A stretch of DNA of 64,000 nt from Pseudomonas laurylsulfativorans (GTDB taxonomy: Bacteria > Pseudomonadota > Gammaproteobacteria > Pseudomonadales > Pseudomonadaceae): assembly GCF_002906155.1 (NCBI RefSeq), contig NZ_MUJK01000001.1, positions 1,054,001 to 1,118,000 of the forward strand, in the 5' to 3' direction. The notes beneath the pieces are model-generated. The model was not told the origin of the DNA. It ran no database searches and saw only the letters and a program-made list of their open reading frames with translations. The position numbers and the translations under genes are program-made. Shown one piece after another: positions 19,063 to 27,861 of the stretch. Position 1 is the first letter of the stretch; each line of letters opens with the position of its first letter.

Positions 19063-20343
19063 ATGGACGCATTTATTCTGTTGGGCAGTTTTATCGCGTT
19101 GATCCTGATCGGCATGCCGGTCGCCTACGCCCTGGGCTTCGCGGCCCTGATCGGCGCATGGTGGATCGACATTCCGTTCCAGGCGCTGATGATTCAAGTC
19201 GCCGGGGGCGTGAACAAGTTCTCCCTGCTGGCCATCCCGTTCTTCGTCCTTGCGGGTGCGATCATGGCCGAGGGCGGCATGTCCCGACGCCTGGTGGCGT
19301 TTGCCGGGGTGTTGGTGGGCTTCGTGCGTGGCGGCTTGTCGCTGGTCAACATCATGGCCTCGACCTTCTTTGGCGCGATCTCCGGTTCCTCGGTGGCGGA
19401 CACCGCCTCGGTCGGCTCGGTGCTGATTCCGGAAATGGAACGCCGCGGCTATCCCCGGGAATTCGCCACGGCAGTGACCGTCAGCGGTTCGGTGCAGGCC
19501 TTGCTGACACCGCCCAGCCACAACTCGGTGCTCTACTCGCTGGCCGCCGGCGGCACGGTGTCGATTGCCTCGCTGTTCATGGCCGGCGTGGTGCCGGGCC
19601 TGCTGATGAGCGCGTGCCTGATGGTGCTGTGCCTGATCTTCGCCAAGAAGCGCGACTACCCCAAGGGTGAAGTCATCCCGATGCGCGAAGCACTGAAGAT
19701 CTGCGGCGAAGCGCTGTGGGGCCTGATGGCGATGGTGATCATTCTCGGCGGCATTCTGTCGGGTATTTTCACCGCCACCGAGTCGGCGGCGATTGCGGTG
19801 TTGTGGTCGTTCTTCGTGACCATGTTCATCTACCGCGACTACAAATGGAGCGAACTGCCAAAACTGATGCACCGTACCGTGCGCACAATCTCGATCGTGA
19901 TGATCCTGATCGGCTTCGCCGCCAGCTTCGGCTACATCATGACCCTGATGCAGATCCCGGCGAAGATCACCACGCTGTTCCTGACTCTGTCGGACAACCG
20001 CTATGTGATCCTGATGTGCATCAACGTGATGCTACTGTTGCTCGGTACGGTGATGGACATGGCGCCGCTGATCCTGATCCTCACGCCGATCCTGATGCCG
20101 GTGATCCTCGGCATTGGCGTGGACCCGGTACAGTTCGGCATGATCATGCTGGTGAACCTGGGTATTGGCTTGATCACACCGCCGGTGGGCGCGGTACTGT
20201 TCGTGGGGTCGGCGGTGGGTAAAGTCACTATCGAATCAACCGTGAAGGCGCTGCTGCCGTTCTACGGCGTGCTGTTCCTGGTGTTGATGGCCGTGACCTA
20301 CATTCCGGCACTGTCGCTGTGGTTGCCGCATCTGGTGTTGTAA
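19063..20343 (+). CDS. TRAP transporter large membrane subunit (DctM type)
   Basis: The product is 426 residues and about twelve hydrophobic segments. Signature motifs are ALIGAWW..IPFQALMIQVAGGVNKF near the N-terminus, FFGAISGSSVADTASVGS, and GLITPPVGAVLFVG near the C-terminus. It is the ion-coupled translocation channel of the uronate TRAP system. The start abuts the DctQ stop, so the subunits are probably made in a coupled way. A REP pair follows. Confidence 0.93.
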   Translation: MDAFILLGSFIALILIGMPVAYALGFAALIGAWWIDIPFQALMIQVAGGVNKFSLLAIPFFVLAGAIMAEGGMSRRLVAFAGVLVGFVRGGLSLVNIMASTFFGAISGSSVADTASVGSVLIPEMERRGYPREFATAVTVSGSVQALLTPPSHNSVLYSLAAGGTVSIASLFMAGVVPGLLMSACLMVLCLIFAKKRDYPKGEVIPMREALKICGEALWGLMAMVIILGGILSGIFTATESAAIAVLWSFFVTMFIYRDYKWSELPKLMHRTVRTISIVMILIGFAASFGYIMTLMQIPAKITTLFLTLSDNRYVILMCINVMLLLLGTVMDMAPLILILTPILMPVILGIGVDPVQFGMIMLVNLGIGLITPPVGAVLFVGSAVGKVTIESTVKALLPFYGVLFLVLMAVTYIPALSLWLPHLVL

Positions 20344-20350
20344 CGCTTTT

Positions 20351-20419
20351 CTGTAGGAGCCGGCTTGCCGGCGATGGCGGTCTCAAGTGTGTCATCGCCG
20401 GCAAGCCGGACGCCTACAG
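20351..20419. repeat. REP pair (CCGGCTTGCCGG type)
   Basis: Facing REP copies CTGTAGGAGCCGGCTTGCCG and ATCGCCGGCAAGCCGGACGC lie between the DctM gene and the epimerase-like gene. Confidence 0.85.
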
Positions 20420-20456
20420 AAAGCATCCCCTGCATTCGCTTACATCGCTGGTCAAT

Positions 20457-21347
20457 ATGAAGCCAACACTGCTCGAACTCGAAGACGAATTCACCCGCCT
20501 CACCCTCGCCCCGGAACTCGGCGCCAGTATCGTCAACTGGACCGTGCGCAGTACCGGCCAGCCCTTGTTGCGCCACGCCGATGAGCACGCGCTGAACACC
20601 GGCCTGCCCGGCAAGCTCGGCTGCTTTCCCTTGATCCCCTGGTCCAACCGCATCGCCGATGGCGGTTTCGATTGCCCCGAGGGCTGGATGGCACTGACAC
20701 CCAACAGCCTCACCGATCCCCTGCCGATCCACGGCAGCGCCTGGCAGCAGCCGTGGGAGGTGGTTTCCCAGTCGAATAATGAAGTGATCCTGCAACTCGA
20801 CAGCTCAATACCCTTTGCTTATCGCGCCCGGCAACGTTTCCATTTGAGCGCGGGCACGCTGAGCATCGAACTGCACGTCACGCACCTGGCAGAACACGCT
20901 GCGTGGCATGGCCTGGGATTGCATCCGTACCTGCCGCGCACACCGAACACCCGACTACAGGCACCCGCCCGGCATGTGTGGTTGTGCGACGAGACAAAAC
21001 TGCCGACTGAACTCAGCGCATTACCGGTCGAATGGGATTTTCAGCAACTCAAGTCATTACCCGAATCGCTGGTGGACAACGGCTTCTGCGAATGGAACGG
21101 TCACTGCCTGATCCAACAGCCCGACCTTGGATACGAACTCGACTGCCAGGCCACCGGCAGCGACTACTACCTGCTCTATTGCCCGGTGGGCCTCGGATTT
21201 TTCTGTATCGAACCGGTGAGCCACCCGGTGAACGCGCACCACTTGCCCGGTCGGCCAGGGTTGCGTTTGCTGGAGCAAGGTCAAGCCACCGAACTGGGCT
21301 TCACCCTGCAATATCGGCCGCTTCAGGCAGATACCCCCAGCAGTTGA
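20457..21347 (+). CDS. Aldose 1-epimerase family protein
   Basis: The product is 296 residues of the galactose mutarotase-like fold. Recognisable family positions are PLIPWSNRIADGGF near residue 60, HGSAWQQPWEV, the HGLGLHPYLPR histidine, and CIEPVSHPVNAHHLPG. It probably interconverts sugar or sugar-acid anomers, which fits the uronate genes upstream, though the exact substrate is unknown. The ribosome site is weak. The frame is open from 20319, but the conserved region starts at 20457. Its 3' end overlaps the convergent sensor kinase gene by 25 bp. Confidence 0.85.
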   Translation: MKPTLLELEDEFTRLTLAPELGASIVNWTVRSTGQPLLRHADEHALNTGLPGKLGCFPLIPWSNRIADGGFDCPEGWMALTPNSLTDPLPIHGSAWQQPWEVVSQSNNEVILQLDSSIPFAYRARQRFHLSAGTLSIELHVTHLAEHAAWHGLGLHPYLPRTPNTRLQAPARHVWLCDETKLPTELSALPVEWDFQQLKSLPESLVDNGFCEWNGHCLIQQPDLGYELDCQATGSDYYLLYCPVGLGFFCIEPVSHPVNAHHLPGRPGLRLLEQGQATELGFTLQYRPLQADTPSS

Positions 21348-23059
21348 CTCAACACCGCTCGCAATTTGCCGGGCTTCACCGGTTTGTTCAGCAAGGGGGC
21401 ATTGAGCCGCTGTAACGCACGCCGACAATGGTCGGTGCGGTCGGCGGTAATGATCACCGCGGGAATGTCATGGTGGAAATGCTCGCGCAAATGTCGCACC
21501 ACATCACAGCCGACCACCCCGTGATCGAGATGATAGTCCGCGAGAATCAGTTCCGGCGCCTGCCCGCGCAGCGCCGCCAGCGCAGCCGCTTCATCGGTGG
21601 CGGTCACAACATCGCAGCCCCACTGCCCGAGCAACGCGCTCATGCTTTCGAGAATGCTCACTTCGTTGTCGATCACCAGTAAACGGCGGCCCGGTAGCGG
21701 ATTGCCGGTGCCCGGTTGTGGCACCGCCTGGCTCACGGGCAACGGAACCTCGTCGGATATCGGCACCTCGATGCTGAACATCGAACCACGCCCCGGCAAC
21801 GAGTACACGCCGACCTTGTAGCCAAGGATTTTGGCGATGCGCTCGACAATCGCCAGCCCCAGGCCTACGCCCTTGCGGTCGGCGGCGCGACCGACATCCA
21901 ACTGGTTGAACTCGAGGAAGATCGAATCGAGTCGGTCGGCGGCGATACCGCGCCCGGTGTCCCAGACCTCCAGGCGCAACATCTCGCCCCGACGCCTTGC
22001 CGCCAGCAGGATGCTGCCTTCATCGGTGTAGCGGCAGGCATTGCTGAGAAAGTTGCGCAGGATCCGTGTCATCAGGCGCAAGTCGGTGCTGATGGCGTAA
22101 TCGGCCATGCGCACCCGCAGGTTCAAGCCGGCTGCCTGGGCGACGGACTGGAACTCCGACACCAGCGGCCCGAGCAGTTCGTCGAGGCGGTACAACGCGA
22201 TGTCCGGCTTGACCGCGGCCTGATCGAGCCGGGAAATGTCGAGCAGATCCGTCAGCAGGTCTTCAGCCCCTTCCAGGGCCTGGTGAGTGCGCTCCACCAG
22301 CACCTGTTCGGCTTCCGGCAATTTGCGCTCACGCAAAGTCGAAATCAGCAACCGCGCGGCGTTCAGCGGTTGCAGCAGGTCGTGACTGGCGGCGGCGAGG
22401 TATTTGTCCTTGCTGTGATTGGCAGCCTCGGCGGCATCGCGGGCGTCGCGCAAGGCCCGGGCGATCTGTTTACGCTGGGTGATCTGCTGCTGAAGGTTAC
22501 GGTTGGCCTCGAGCAACTCATCGGTGCGCGCGACGACGCGCTGTTCCAGCTCGTCATTGAGTTGCTGCAGGCGTCGCTGGGCCAGTTTGCGCTCAGTGAT
22601 ATCGGAGACGAACCCTTCCACGAGCCCTTCCTGGCCGGGCTTGAGCAGCAGGTTCATCATTACATCGAGGTGACTGCCGTCCTTGCGGCGCAAGCGGGTT
22701 TCATAGCCGTGCAGGCTGCGCTGCTGCCTGAGGATTTCGCCGATGGATTCCAGTTCTTGCGCACCGTCGACGAACAAGGTGCTGGTCAGGTCGGTCAGGG
22801 AGAACAGAACTTCCTGCGGGTCCTGGTAGCCGAGCATACGTGCCAGCGCCGGGTTGGCGGCGCGCATGCCGTCGTGCAGGCTGGCCTGGAAAATCCCGTG
22901 CACCGCGTTTTCGAACAGCCACTTGTAGCGGTTACGCTCGGCTTCCAGATCATCCAGACGCGCGGCCAACTCCGGGTAATGACTCTTGCGCGCCGAATGG
23001 CTGCCCAGCCCCAGCAAGCCGGCCAGGGCTCGTTGTTGCTCGTCAGAGGGCTTCGCCAT
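21323..23059 (-). CDS. Hybrid PAS sensor histidine kinase with C-terminal receiver (ErcS'-like)
   Basis: The product is 578 residues. A PAS domain (about 45-160, GIFQASLHDGMRAANPALARML) is followed by a coiled coil (160-215), a HisKA domain with phosphoacceptor H226 in SHDLLQPLNAAR, an HATPase with FLSNACRYTD and VWDTGRGI, and a receiver whose acceptor is D508 (LILADYHLDHG). No membrane segment is seen, so it senses in the cytoplasm. It belongs to the large cytosolic hybrid kinases that sit beside ercA in Pseudomonas ethanol/PQQ clusters. GAGG precedes the ATG at 23059, which lies inside the end of ercA (17-bp overlap), so the two are probably co-transcribed. Confidence 0.88.
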   Translation of the reverse strand: MAKPSDEQQRALAGLLGLGSHSARKSHYPELAARLDDLEAERNRYKWLFENAVHGIFQASLHDGMRAANPALARMLGYQDPQEVLFSLTDLTSTLFVDGAQELESIGEILRQQRSLHGYETRLRRKDGSHLDVMMNLLLKPGQEGLVEGFVSDITERKLAQRRLQQLNDELEQRVVARTDELLEANRNLQQQITQRKQIARALRDARDAAEAANHSKDKYLAAASHDLLQPLNAARLLISTLRERKLPEAEQVLVERTHQALEGAEDLLTDLLDISRLDQAAVKPDIALYRLDELLGPLVSEFQSVAQAAGLNLRVRMADYAISTDLRLMTRILRNFLSNACRYTDEGSILLAARRRGEMLRLEVWDTGRGIAADRLDSIFLEFNQLDVGRAADRKGVGLGLAIVERIAKILGYKVGVYSLPGRGSMFSIEVPISDEVPLPVSQAVPQPGTGNPLPGRRLLVIDNEVSILESMSALLGQWGCDVVTATDEAAALAALRGQAPELILADYHLDHGVVGCDVVRHLREHFHHDIPAVIITADRTDHCRRALQRLNAPLLNKPVKPGKLRAVLSQLLGVSA

Positions 23060-24206
23060 AGACGACCTCGACATCACGCTGGCTGGATTCGCGCGGGTTG
23101 GTCAGGATGCACGGATCGTCCATCGCATGCTGCGACAGGAACGGAATGTCCGAGGTCCTGACGCCATGCAAACCGAGGGTTTCGTGAAAGCCAATGGCGT
23201 GCTTGAGGGCGATCAGGTGTTCGACCAGGCGCCCGCAAATCTGCCGGTGATTCAAGCCTCGGCAGTCGATGCCGAAGGTCTCGGCGATCACTTTGAAGCG
23301 CTCCGGCGCCGAGTTGTAATTGAAGGCCACCACGTGTTCGACGAGCACCGCGTTGCACAGGCCGTGGGGCAGATCGAGAAAGCCGCCGAGGCTGTGGGAC
23401 ATGGCATGCACGGCGCCCAGAATGGCGTTGGAAAACGCCAGCCCGGCCTGCATGCTGCCGAGCATGATCTTCTCGCGCAGGGCGATGTCGGTCGGGTTGG
23501 CGATCATTTGCACCAGGTTGCCATTGATCAGGCGCATCGCCTCCAGCGCATGGGGATCGGTCAGCGGCCCGTGGCCGGTGGAGACGAAGGCTTCGATGGC
23601 ATGCACCAAGGCGTCGATGCCGGTACAGGCCGACAGGAACGGGTCCATGCTCAGGGTAGTTTCCGGGTCGATCAGCGAAACGTCCGGCACCACGGCCTTG
23701 CTGACGATGGAGAACTTCATGCGTTCCTGCTGGTTGGAAATGATCACGAACTGCGAGACGTCGGCCGAAGTGCCAGCAGTGGTCGGAATCAGGATCAGCG
23801 GCGGGCTGGGCACACGGATGGTGTCCACGCCCTCGAAATCGAGAATGCTGCGTCCGTGGGCAACGACGATGCCGATGCCCTTGCCGCAATCCATCGGGCT
23901 GCCGCCACCGACGGCGACAATCACGTCGCAGTGGTTTTCCCGGTACATCTCGGCGCCGCGCATCACTTCTTCGACCCGCGGGTTGGGCGAGACATCACTG
24001 TAAAGGCAGTATTCGATGCCCAGGGCTTGCAGGCTGGCTTCGACATCGGCAACCCAACCGGCGGCAATCACGCCGGGATCGCTGACCACCAGGACCTTGC
24101 GCGCGCCAAAGGTCTTGGCATAGTTGCCGACATTGTGCCGGCTACCGGCACCGAAGATGATTTCAGGGGAAACGAACTTACGCAGCAGGTTGAGACTCTG
24201 GCTCAT
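23043..24206 (-). CDS. ercA: Iron-containing alcohol dehydrogenase ErcA
   Basis: The product is 387 residues of the Fe-ADH family. The NAD motif VAVGGGSPMDCGKGIGI, PTTAGTSADVS, and the metal ligand region (DALVHAIEAFVS, AMSHSLGGFLDLPHGLCNAVL) are intact. In Pseudomonas, ErcA has been placed in the regulatory hierarchy for ethanol oxidation rather than in bulk catalysis; here it keeps the same neighbours (hybrid kinase downstream, pqq genes upstream). The start at 24206 follows AGG at 7 nt; the frame is open to 24272 but the family begins at MSQSLNLLRKF. Confidence 0.9.
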   Translation of the reverse strand: MSQSLNLLRKFVSPEIIFGAGSRHNVGNYAKTFGARKVLVVSDPGVIAAGWVADVEASLQALGIEYCLYSDVSPNPRVEEVMRGAEMYRENHCDVIVAVGGGSPMDCGKGIGIVVAHGRSILDFEGVDTIRVPSPPLILIPTTAGTSADVSQFVIISNQQERMKFSIVSKAVVPDVSLIDPETTLSMDPFLSACTGIDALVHAIEAFVSTGHGPLTDPHALEAMRLINGNLVQMIANPTDIALREKIMLGSMQAGLAFSNAILGAVHAMSHSLGGFLDLPHGLCNAVLVEHVVAFNYNSAPERFKVIAETFGIDCRGLNHRQICGRLVEHLIALKHAIGFHETLGLHGVRTSDIPFLSQHAMDDPCILTNPRESSQRDVEVVYGEAL

Positions 24207-24304
24207 TGGAAAGCCTGTTTTTATTGTTTTGGAAGGTAGAAACCACACTAAACCATCCAGCTGTGAATGCAATCAGACCAAGGTCATCTGCCCGGATTGG
24301 GAAT

Positions 24305-25447
24305 TCATCCGCGGTAGATCAGCCGCGACGCCTTTTCATTGCGCAACGTCAGGTGCTCCATCCCCAACCCCGGCGCCTCGGCCTCTTCGCGGGCCTTGAG
24401 GATCACGCCGTGGTGAGGCGACTTGTTGCACACCGGGTCGGCATTGGCGGCATCGCCCGTCAGCATGAAGGCCTGGCAGCGGCAGCCGCCCAGGTCCTTG
24501 TGCTTTTCATCGCAGGAGCGGCACGGCTCCTTCATCCAGTCATCGCCGCGAAAACGATTGAAGCCGAACGAGTCGTTCCAGATGTGCTCGACGCTGTGCT
24601 CGCGCACGTTGGGGAACTGTACCGGCAACTGCCGGGCGCTGTGGCAAGGCAAGGCCGTGCCGTCGGGGGTGATGTCGAGAAACAGGTTAGCCCAACCGTT
24701 CATGCAGGTCTTGGGACGCTCTTCGTAGTAGTCCGGGGTGACGAAGATCAGCTTGCACGGGTGGCCCTGGGCTTCAAGGCGTTCGCGGTATTCATTGGTG
24801 ATGCGCTCGGCACGCTGCAATTGCTCGCGGGTGGGCAACAGGCCGACGCGGTTGAGTTCCGCCCAGCCATAGAACTGGCAGGTGGCCAATTCGACGAAGT
24901 CCGCCTCCAGTTCCAGGCACAGTTCGATGATTTGCGCGATCCGGTCGATGTTGTGCCGGTGGGTGACGAAATTCAGCACCATCGGATAGCCCTGGGCTTT
25001 CACCGCACGGGCCATGGCGAGTTTTTGGGCAAAGGCCTTGCGCGAACCGGCGAGCATGTTGTTCACCGTTTCATCGGCGGCCTGGAAGCTGATCTGGATA
25101 TGGTCCAGCCCGGCCAACTTGAAGTCGCGCACCTTCTGCTCGGTCAGGCCGATGCCGGAGGTAATCAGGTTGGTGTAGTAGCCCATGTCCCGGGCGGCCT
25201 TGATCAGTTCGGCGAGGTCCTGGCGTACCAAAGGCTCGCCACCGGAAAAGCCCAATTGCGCGGCGCCCATGTCCCGCGCTTCGCGGAAGACGCGAATCCA
25301 TTCTTGCGTGCTCAGTTCCTCTGCATGGCGGGCAAAATCCAGTGGATTGGAGCAATAGGGGCATTGCAGCGGACAGCGGTAGGTCAGCTCGGCGAGCAGC
25401 CATAACGGCGGTCCGGGCAGCGTCTCACTCGATCCAGAATTGCGCAT
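24305..25447 (-). CDS. pqqE: PqqA peptide cyclase PqqE (radical SAM)
   Basis: The product is 380 residues. The radical SAM cluster motif is C25-x3-C29-x2-C32 ([13 protein letters not shown]), followed by FSGGEPL. The C-terminal SPASM region has cysteines in [35 protein letters not shown] and ADPVCNKSP for auxiliary clusters. It links the Glu and Tyr of PqqA, the first step of PQQ synthesis, in complex with PqqD. Its start overlaps the end of pqqD by 23 bp. Confidence 0.96.
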   Translation of the reverse strand: MRNSGSSETLPGPPLWLLAELTYRCPLQCPYCSNPLDFARHAEELSTQEWIRVFREARDMGAAQLGFSGGEPLVRQDLAELIKAARDMGYYTNLITSGIGLTEQKVRDFKLAGLDHIQISFQAADETVNNMLAGSRKAFAQKLAMARAVKAQGYPMVLNFVTHRHNIDRIAQIIELCLELEADFVELATCQFYGWAELNRVGLLPTREQLQRAERITNEYRERLEAQGHPCKLIFVTPDYYEERPKTCMNGWANLFLDITPDGTALPCHSARQLPVQFPNVREHSVEHIWNDSFGFNRFRGDDWMKEPCRSCDEKHKDLGGCRCQAFMLTGDAANADPVCNKSPHHGVILKAREEAEAPGLGMEHLTLRNEKASRLIYRG

Positions 25448-25697
25448 GAGCCACCTCCAGAAACGCCAGCACGTCTTCGTCGATCCCCGGCACGCCGGGG
25501 AAATTCGCGCTCAATCGATCAATGATCGCCGCCACGCTGCGCTGGCCATCCACCAGGTCGAGAATCTGTCCGGCACTGGCGTTGAGCTTGATCATGCCTT
25601 CGGGGTACAGCAGCACGTGGCAGTCCTGACGGGGCTCCCATTGCAGACGAAAACCGCGACGCAAGGCCGGTGATTGCTGGCGATCGATCAGGCTCAC
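25425..25697 (-). CDS. pqqD: PQQ biosynthesis chaperone PqqD
   Basis: The product is 90 residues ([20 protein letters not shown]...), with the typical PqqD core [23 protein letters not shown] and a C-terminal helix. It binds the PqqA peptide and delivers it to PqqE. The start is a GTG at 25697 inside a GTGA overlap with the pqqC stop. This frame is easily missed because it lacks an ATG. Both ends overlap neighbours, so pqqC, pqqD and pqqE are translationally coupled. Confidence 0.95.
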   Translation of the reverse strand: MSLIDRQQSPALRRGFRLQWEPRQDCHVLLYPEGMIKLNASAGQILDLVDGQRSVAAIIDRLSANFPGVPGIDEDVLAFLEVAHAQFWIE

Positions 25698-26446
25698 AGG
25701 GCGATCCCCCGGTGCCAGGCATTGTCGCCGGTGACCGTGTGATACGGCGGGCGCGCAAGCTCGTAGGCCATGCTCATCGCATCGAGCATGCTCCACAGCA
25801 CGTCGAGCTTGAACTGCAGGATCTCCAGCATGCGTTGTTGCCCCTGGGCCGTCACGTAGTGCTCCAACGTGATGCGCAAGCCATGCTCGACATCGCGCCG
25901 CGCCTGGCTCAGGCGCGTGCGGAAATAGTCGTAGCCGGCGACGTCGATCCACGGGTAATGGGTCGGCCAGGCATCGAGTCGCGACTGATGGATCTGTGGG
26001 GCAAAGAGTTCGGTCAACGAACTGCTGGCCGCTTCCTGCCAGCAGGCGCGACGGGCGAAATTGACGTAGGCGTCCACGGCAAAACGCACGCCGGGCAGCA
26101 CCAATTCCTGGGACAGAATCTGCTCGCGATCCAGCCCCACGGCCTCACCAAGGCGCAGCCAGGCTTCGATACCGCCCTCGCTGCCAGGGACGCCGTCATG
26201 GTCGAGAATCCGTTGCAGCCATTCCCGGCGCACGTCGCGGTCCGGGCAGTTGGCGAGAATCGCGGCGTCTTTCAGGGGGATGTTGATCTGATAGTAGAAG
26301 CGATTGGCGACCCAGCCCTGGATCTGCTCACGGCTGGCGCGGCCGGCGTACATGGCTTGGTGGAAGGGGTGATGGATGTGGTAGTAGGCGCCCTTGGCGC
26401 GCAGGGCGGCTTCGAATTCTGTGGGGGACATGGGGGTGTCAGTCAT
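25694..26446 (-). CDS. pqqC: Pyrroloquinoline-quinone synthase PqqC
   Basis: The product is 250 residues of the haem-oxygenase-like PqqC family, the oxidase of the final ring-closure step. Family stretches include [60 protein letters not shown] and [31 protein letters not shown] precedes the ATG at 26446; the longer open frame to 26536 runs into REP DNA and was rejected. A single REP palindrome separates it from pqqB. Confidence 0.96.
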   Translation of the reverse strand: MTDTPMSPTEFEAALRAKGAYYHIHHPFHQAMYAGRASREQIQGWVANRFYYQINIPLKDAAILANCPDRDVRREWLQRILDHDGVPGSEGGIEAWLRLGEAVGLDREQILSQELVLPGVRFAVDAYVNFARRACWQEAASSSLTELFAPQIHQSRLDAWPTHYPWIDVAGYDYFRTRLSQARRDVEHGLRITLEHYVTAQGQQRMLEILQFKLDVLWSMLDAMSMAYELARPPYHTVTGDNAWHRGIAL

Positions 26447-26484
26447 TTTGTTCTCCGGGAACTTCTGCGGTGCCTGCACTGGCC

Positions 26485-26512
26485 TCATCGCGAGCAAGCT
26501 CGCTCCCACAGG
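26485..26512. repeat. Single REP palindrome
   Basis: ATCGCGAGCAAGCTCGCTCC plus CCACA lies in the 110-bp gap between pqqB and pqqC, so it is transcribed within the operon and may affect mRNA stability. Confidence 0.75.
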
Positions 26513-26556
26513 GTTTGGTGTTTGCCGCGGGTCCATTGTCGAAGCAGGGCCATCGG

Positions 26557-27471
26557 CTACAGCTCAATACTCATGCCGTCATAAGCCACTTCGATCCCCC
26601 GCCGCTCCAGCAACGCCCGCTCGGCCGAGTCTTCATCAAGGATCGGATTGGTGTTGTTGATGTGGATCAGCACCTTGCGCTGGCGGTTGAAGCCCTCCAG
26701 CACGTCAAGCATTCCGCCGGGGCCGCTTTGTGCGAGGTGCCCCATTTCGCTGCCCAGGCTCTGGCCGACTTCGCAGACACGCATCTCGTCGTCGCGCCAC
26801 AGGGTGCCGTCCAGCAGCAGGCAATCGGCACGCTGCATCCAGCCCAGCACTTCATCGTCGATTCGGCCAAGGCCCGGGGCATAGAAAAGCGAGGCGCCGT
26901 TGCGCAGGTCTTCAATGAACAAGCCAATGGTGTCGCCCGGTTGCGGGTTGCCGCGATTGGGCGAATACGGCGGCGCGTTACTCACCAGGGGAATCGCGCG
27001 AAATTGCAAATGCCCGCAGGACGGGATGCTGAACGGCTGACGGTCGAGACCGACCGGTTGCCACTGCAATCCACCGTTCCAGTGTTCAAGCATGTTGAAC
27101 AGTGGGAAACCGCTGCTCAGGTCCTGATGCACACGCTCGGTGCACCACACCGCATGCGGACAGCCTTCGCGCAGGCTGAGCAGACCGGTGCAATGGTCGA
27201 TCTGGCTGTCCAGCAGCACGATGCCGGCGATGGCGCTGTCACGCAGGCGCCGCGCCGGCTGCAATGGCGCAAAACTCTCGAGTTGCGCGCGAATGTCCGG
27301 TGACGCATTGCACAGCACCCACTCCACACCGTCGTCACTCAGGGCAATCGACGACTGCGTACGGCGCTGTGCCCGCAGGCTGCCATTGCGCACACCGGCG
27401 CACTGGCGGCAGTTGCAGTTCCACTGCGGGAAACCACCGCCAGCGGCGGAACCGAGAACGCGGATGTGCAT
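26557..27471 (-). CDS. pqqB: PQQ biosynthesis protein PqqB (MBL-fold)
   Basis: The product is 304 residues of the metallo-beta-lactamase fold. It begins [20 protein letters not shown], the classical PqqB start with the CNC..C metal-binding region. Further landmarks are [40 protein letters not shown] and [13 protein letters not shown]. It is thought to act as an iron-dependent hydroxylase on the PQQ precursor. GGAG precedes the ATG by about 8 nt. It follows pqqA, with a strong stem-loop in between. Confidence 0.96.
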   Translation of the reverse strand: MHIRVLGSAAGGGFPQWNCNCRQCAGVRNGSLRAQRRTQSSIALSDDGVEWVLCNASPDIRAQLESFAPLQPARRLRDSAIAGIVLLDSQIDHCTGLLSLREGCPHAVWCTERVHQDLSSGFPLFNMLEHWNGGLQWQPVGLDRQPFSIPSCGHLQFRAIPLVSNAPPYSPNRGNPQPGDTIGLFIEDLRNGASLFYAPGLGRIDDEVLGWMQRADCLLLDGTLWRDDEMRVCEVGQSLGSEMGHLAQSGPGGMLDVLEGFNRQRKVLIHINNTNPILDEDSAERALLERRGIEVAYDGMSIEL

Positions 27472-27493
27472 GGCGGATGCTCCAGGAGGCAGG

Positions 27494-27519
27494 CCCGGCC
27501 AACACAGCGGTTGGCCGGG
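27494..27519. terminator. Stem-loop between pqqA and pqqB
   Basis: CCCGGCCAAC (27494-27503) and GTTGGCCGGG (27510-27519) form a perfect 10-bp GC-rich stem with a 6-nt loop directly after the pqqA stop. There is no T tract. It probably acts as an attenuator or RNA-stability element so that pqqA, the peptide substrate, is made in excess over the enzymes. Confidence 0.65.
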
Positions 27520-27526
27520 TGGTCAA

Positions 27527-27598
27527 TCAACGGTTGGCGAAATACATCGTCACTTCGAAGCCAATGCGCAGATCGGTAAACGCGGGTTTAGTCCACAT
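27527..27598 (-). CDS. pqqA: PQQ precursor peptide PqqA
   Basis: This is a 23-residue peptide, MWTKPAFTDLRIGFEVTMYF followed by ANR. The conserved glutamate and tyrosine (E-V-T-M-Y) that become the PQQ skeleton are present, as is the typical MWTKP start. The ribosome site GAGGA lies 7 nt before the ATG. It is the first gene of pqqABCDE on the minus strand; the gene is shorter than most automated ORF cut-offs. Confidence 0.97.
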   Translation of the reverse strand: MWTKPAFTDLRIGFEVTMYFANR

Positions 27599-27697
27599 GG
27601 GTCATTCCTCTTCTTGTGCCCGGGTGATTCCGGTAGTGCCATTAATGCACGGGGCATCGGGTGCCCGAATGCTACTTTCGAAGGAGTTGGCGGGGTG

Positions 27698-27705
27698 ATT
27701 TGGTA
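27698..27705 (-). promoter_or_regulatory. TACCAAAT element upstream of pqqA
   Basis: On the minus strand TACCAAAT starts 107 bp before the pqqA ATG. A longer related element (TACCAAGG.A.TAG) is found at nearly the same distance from pedH and pedF. It may be a site for the shared regulator of PQQ-dependent alcohol oxidation; the evidence is positional. Confidence 0.3.
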
Positions 27706-27738
27706 GGGGGTGTGCGATCGTCATGCACACACAAATAC

Positions 27739-27840
27739 TGTAGGAGCGAGCCTGCTCGCGATGATCCCGAGAACGCCACGGGGCACCAGGCTTCCCGCGT
27801 TATCGTTGACGACCATCGCGAGCAAGCTCGCTCCTACAGG
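27739..27840. repeat. Composite REP element (~102 bp)
   Basis: Facing REPs enclose a core ending GCGTTATCGTTGACGACCA, as at 15404 and 29518. It separates the pqq promoter from the end of the aldehyde dehydrogenase gene. Confidence 0.85.
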
Positions 27841-27861
27841 GTGGTTGTCATCAGTGCGAAG

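Noticed and set aside
24305..27598. Absence of pqqF/pqqG considered as a broken pqq operon
   Set aside because: pqqF is often encoded elsewhere in Pseudomonas genomes, and pqqA to pqqE here are all intact, so no defect can be claimed from this window.
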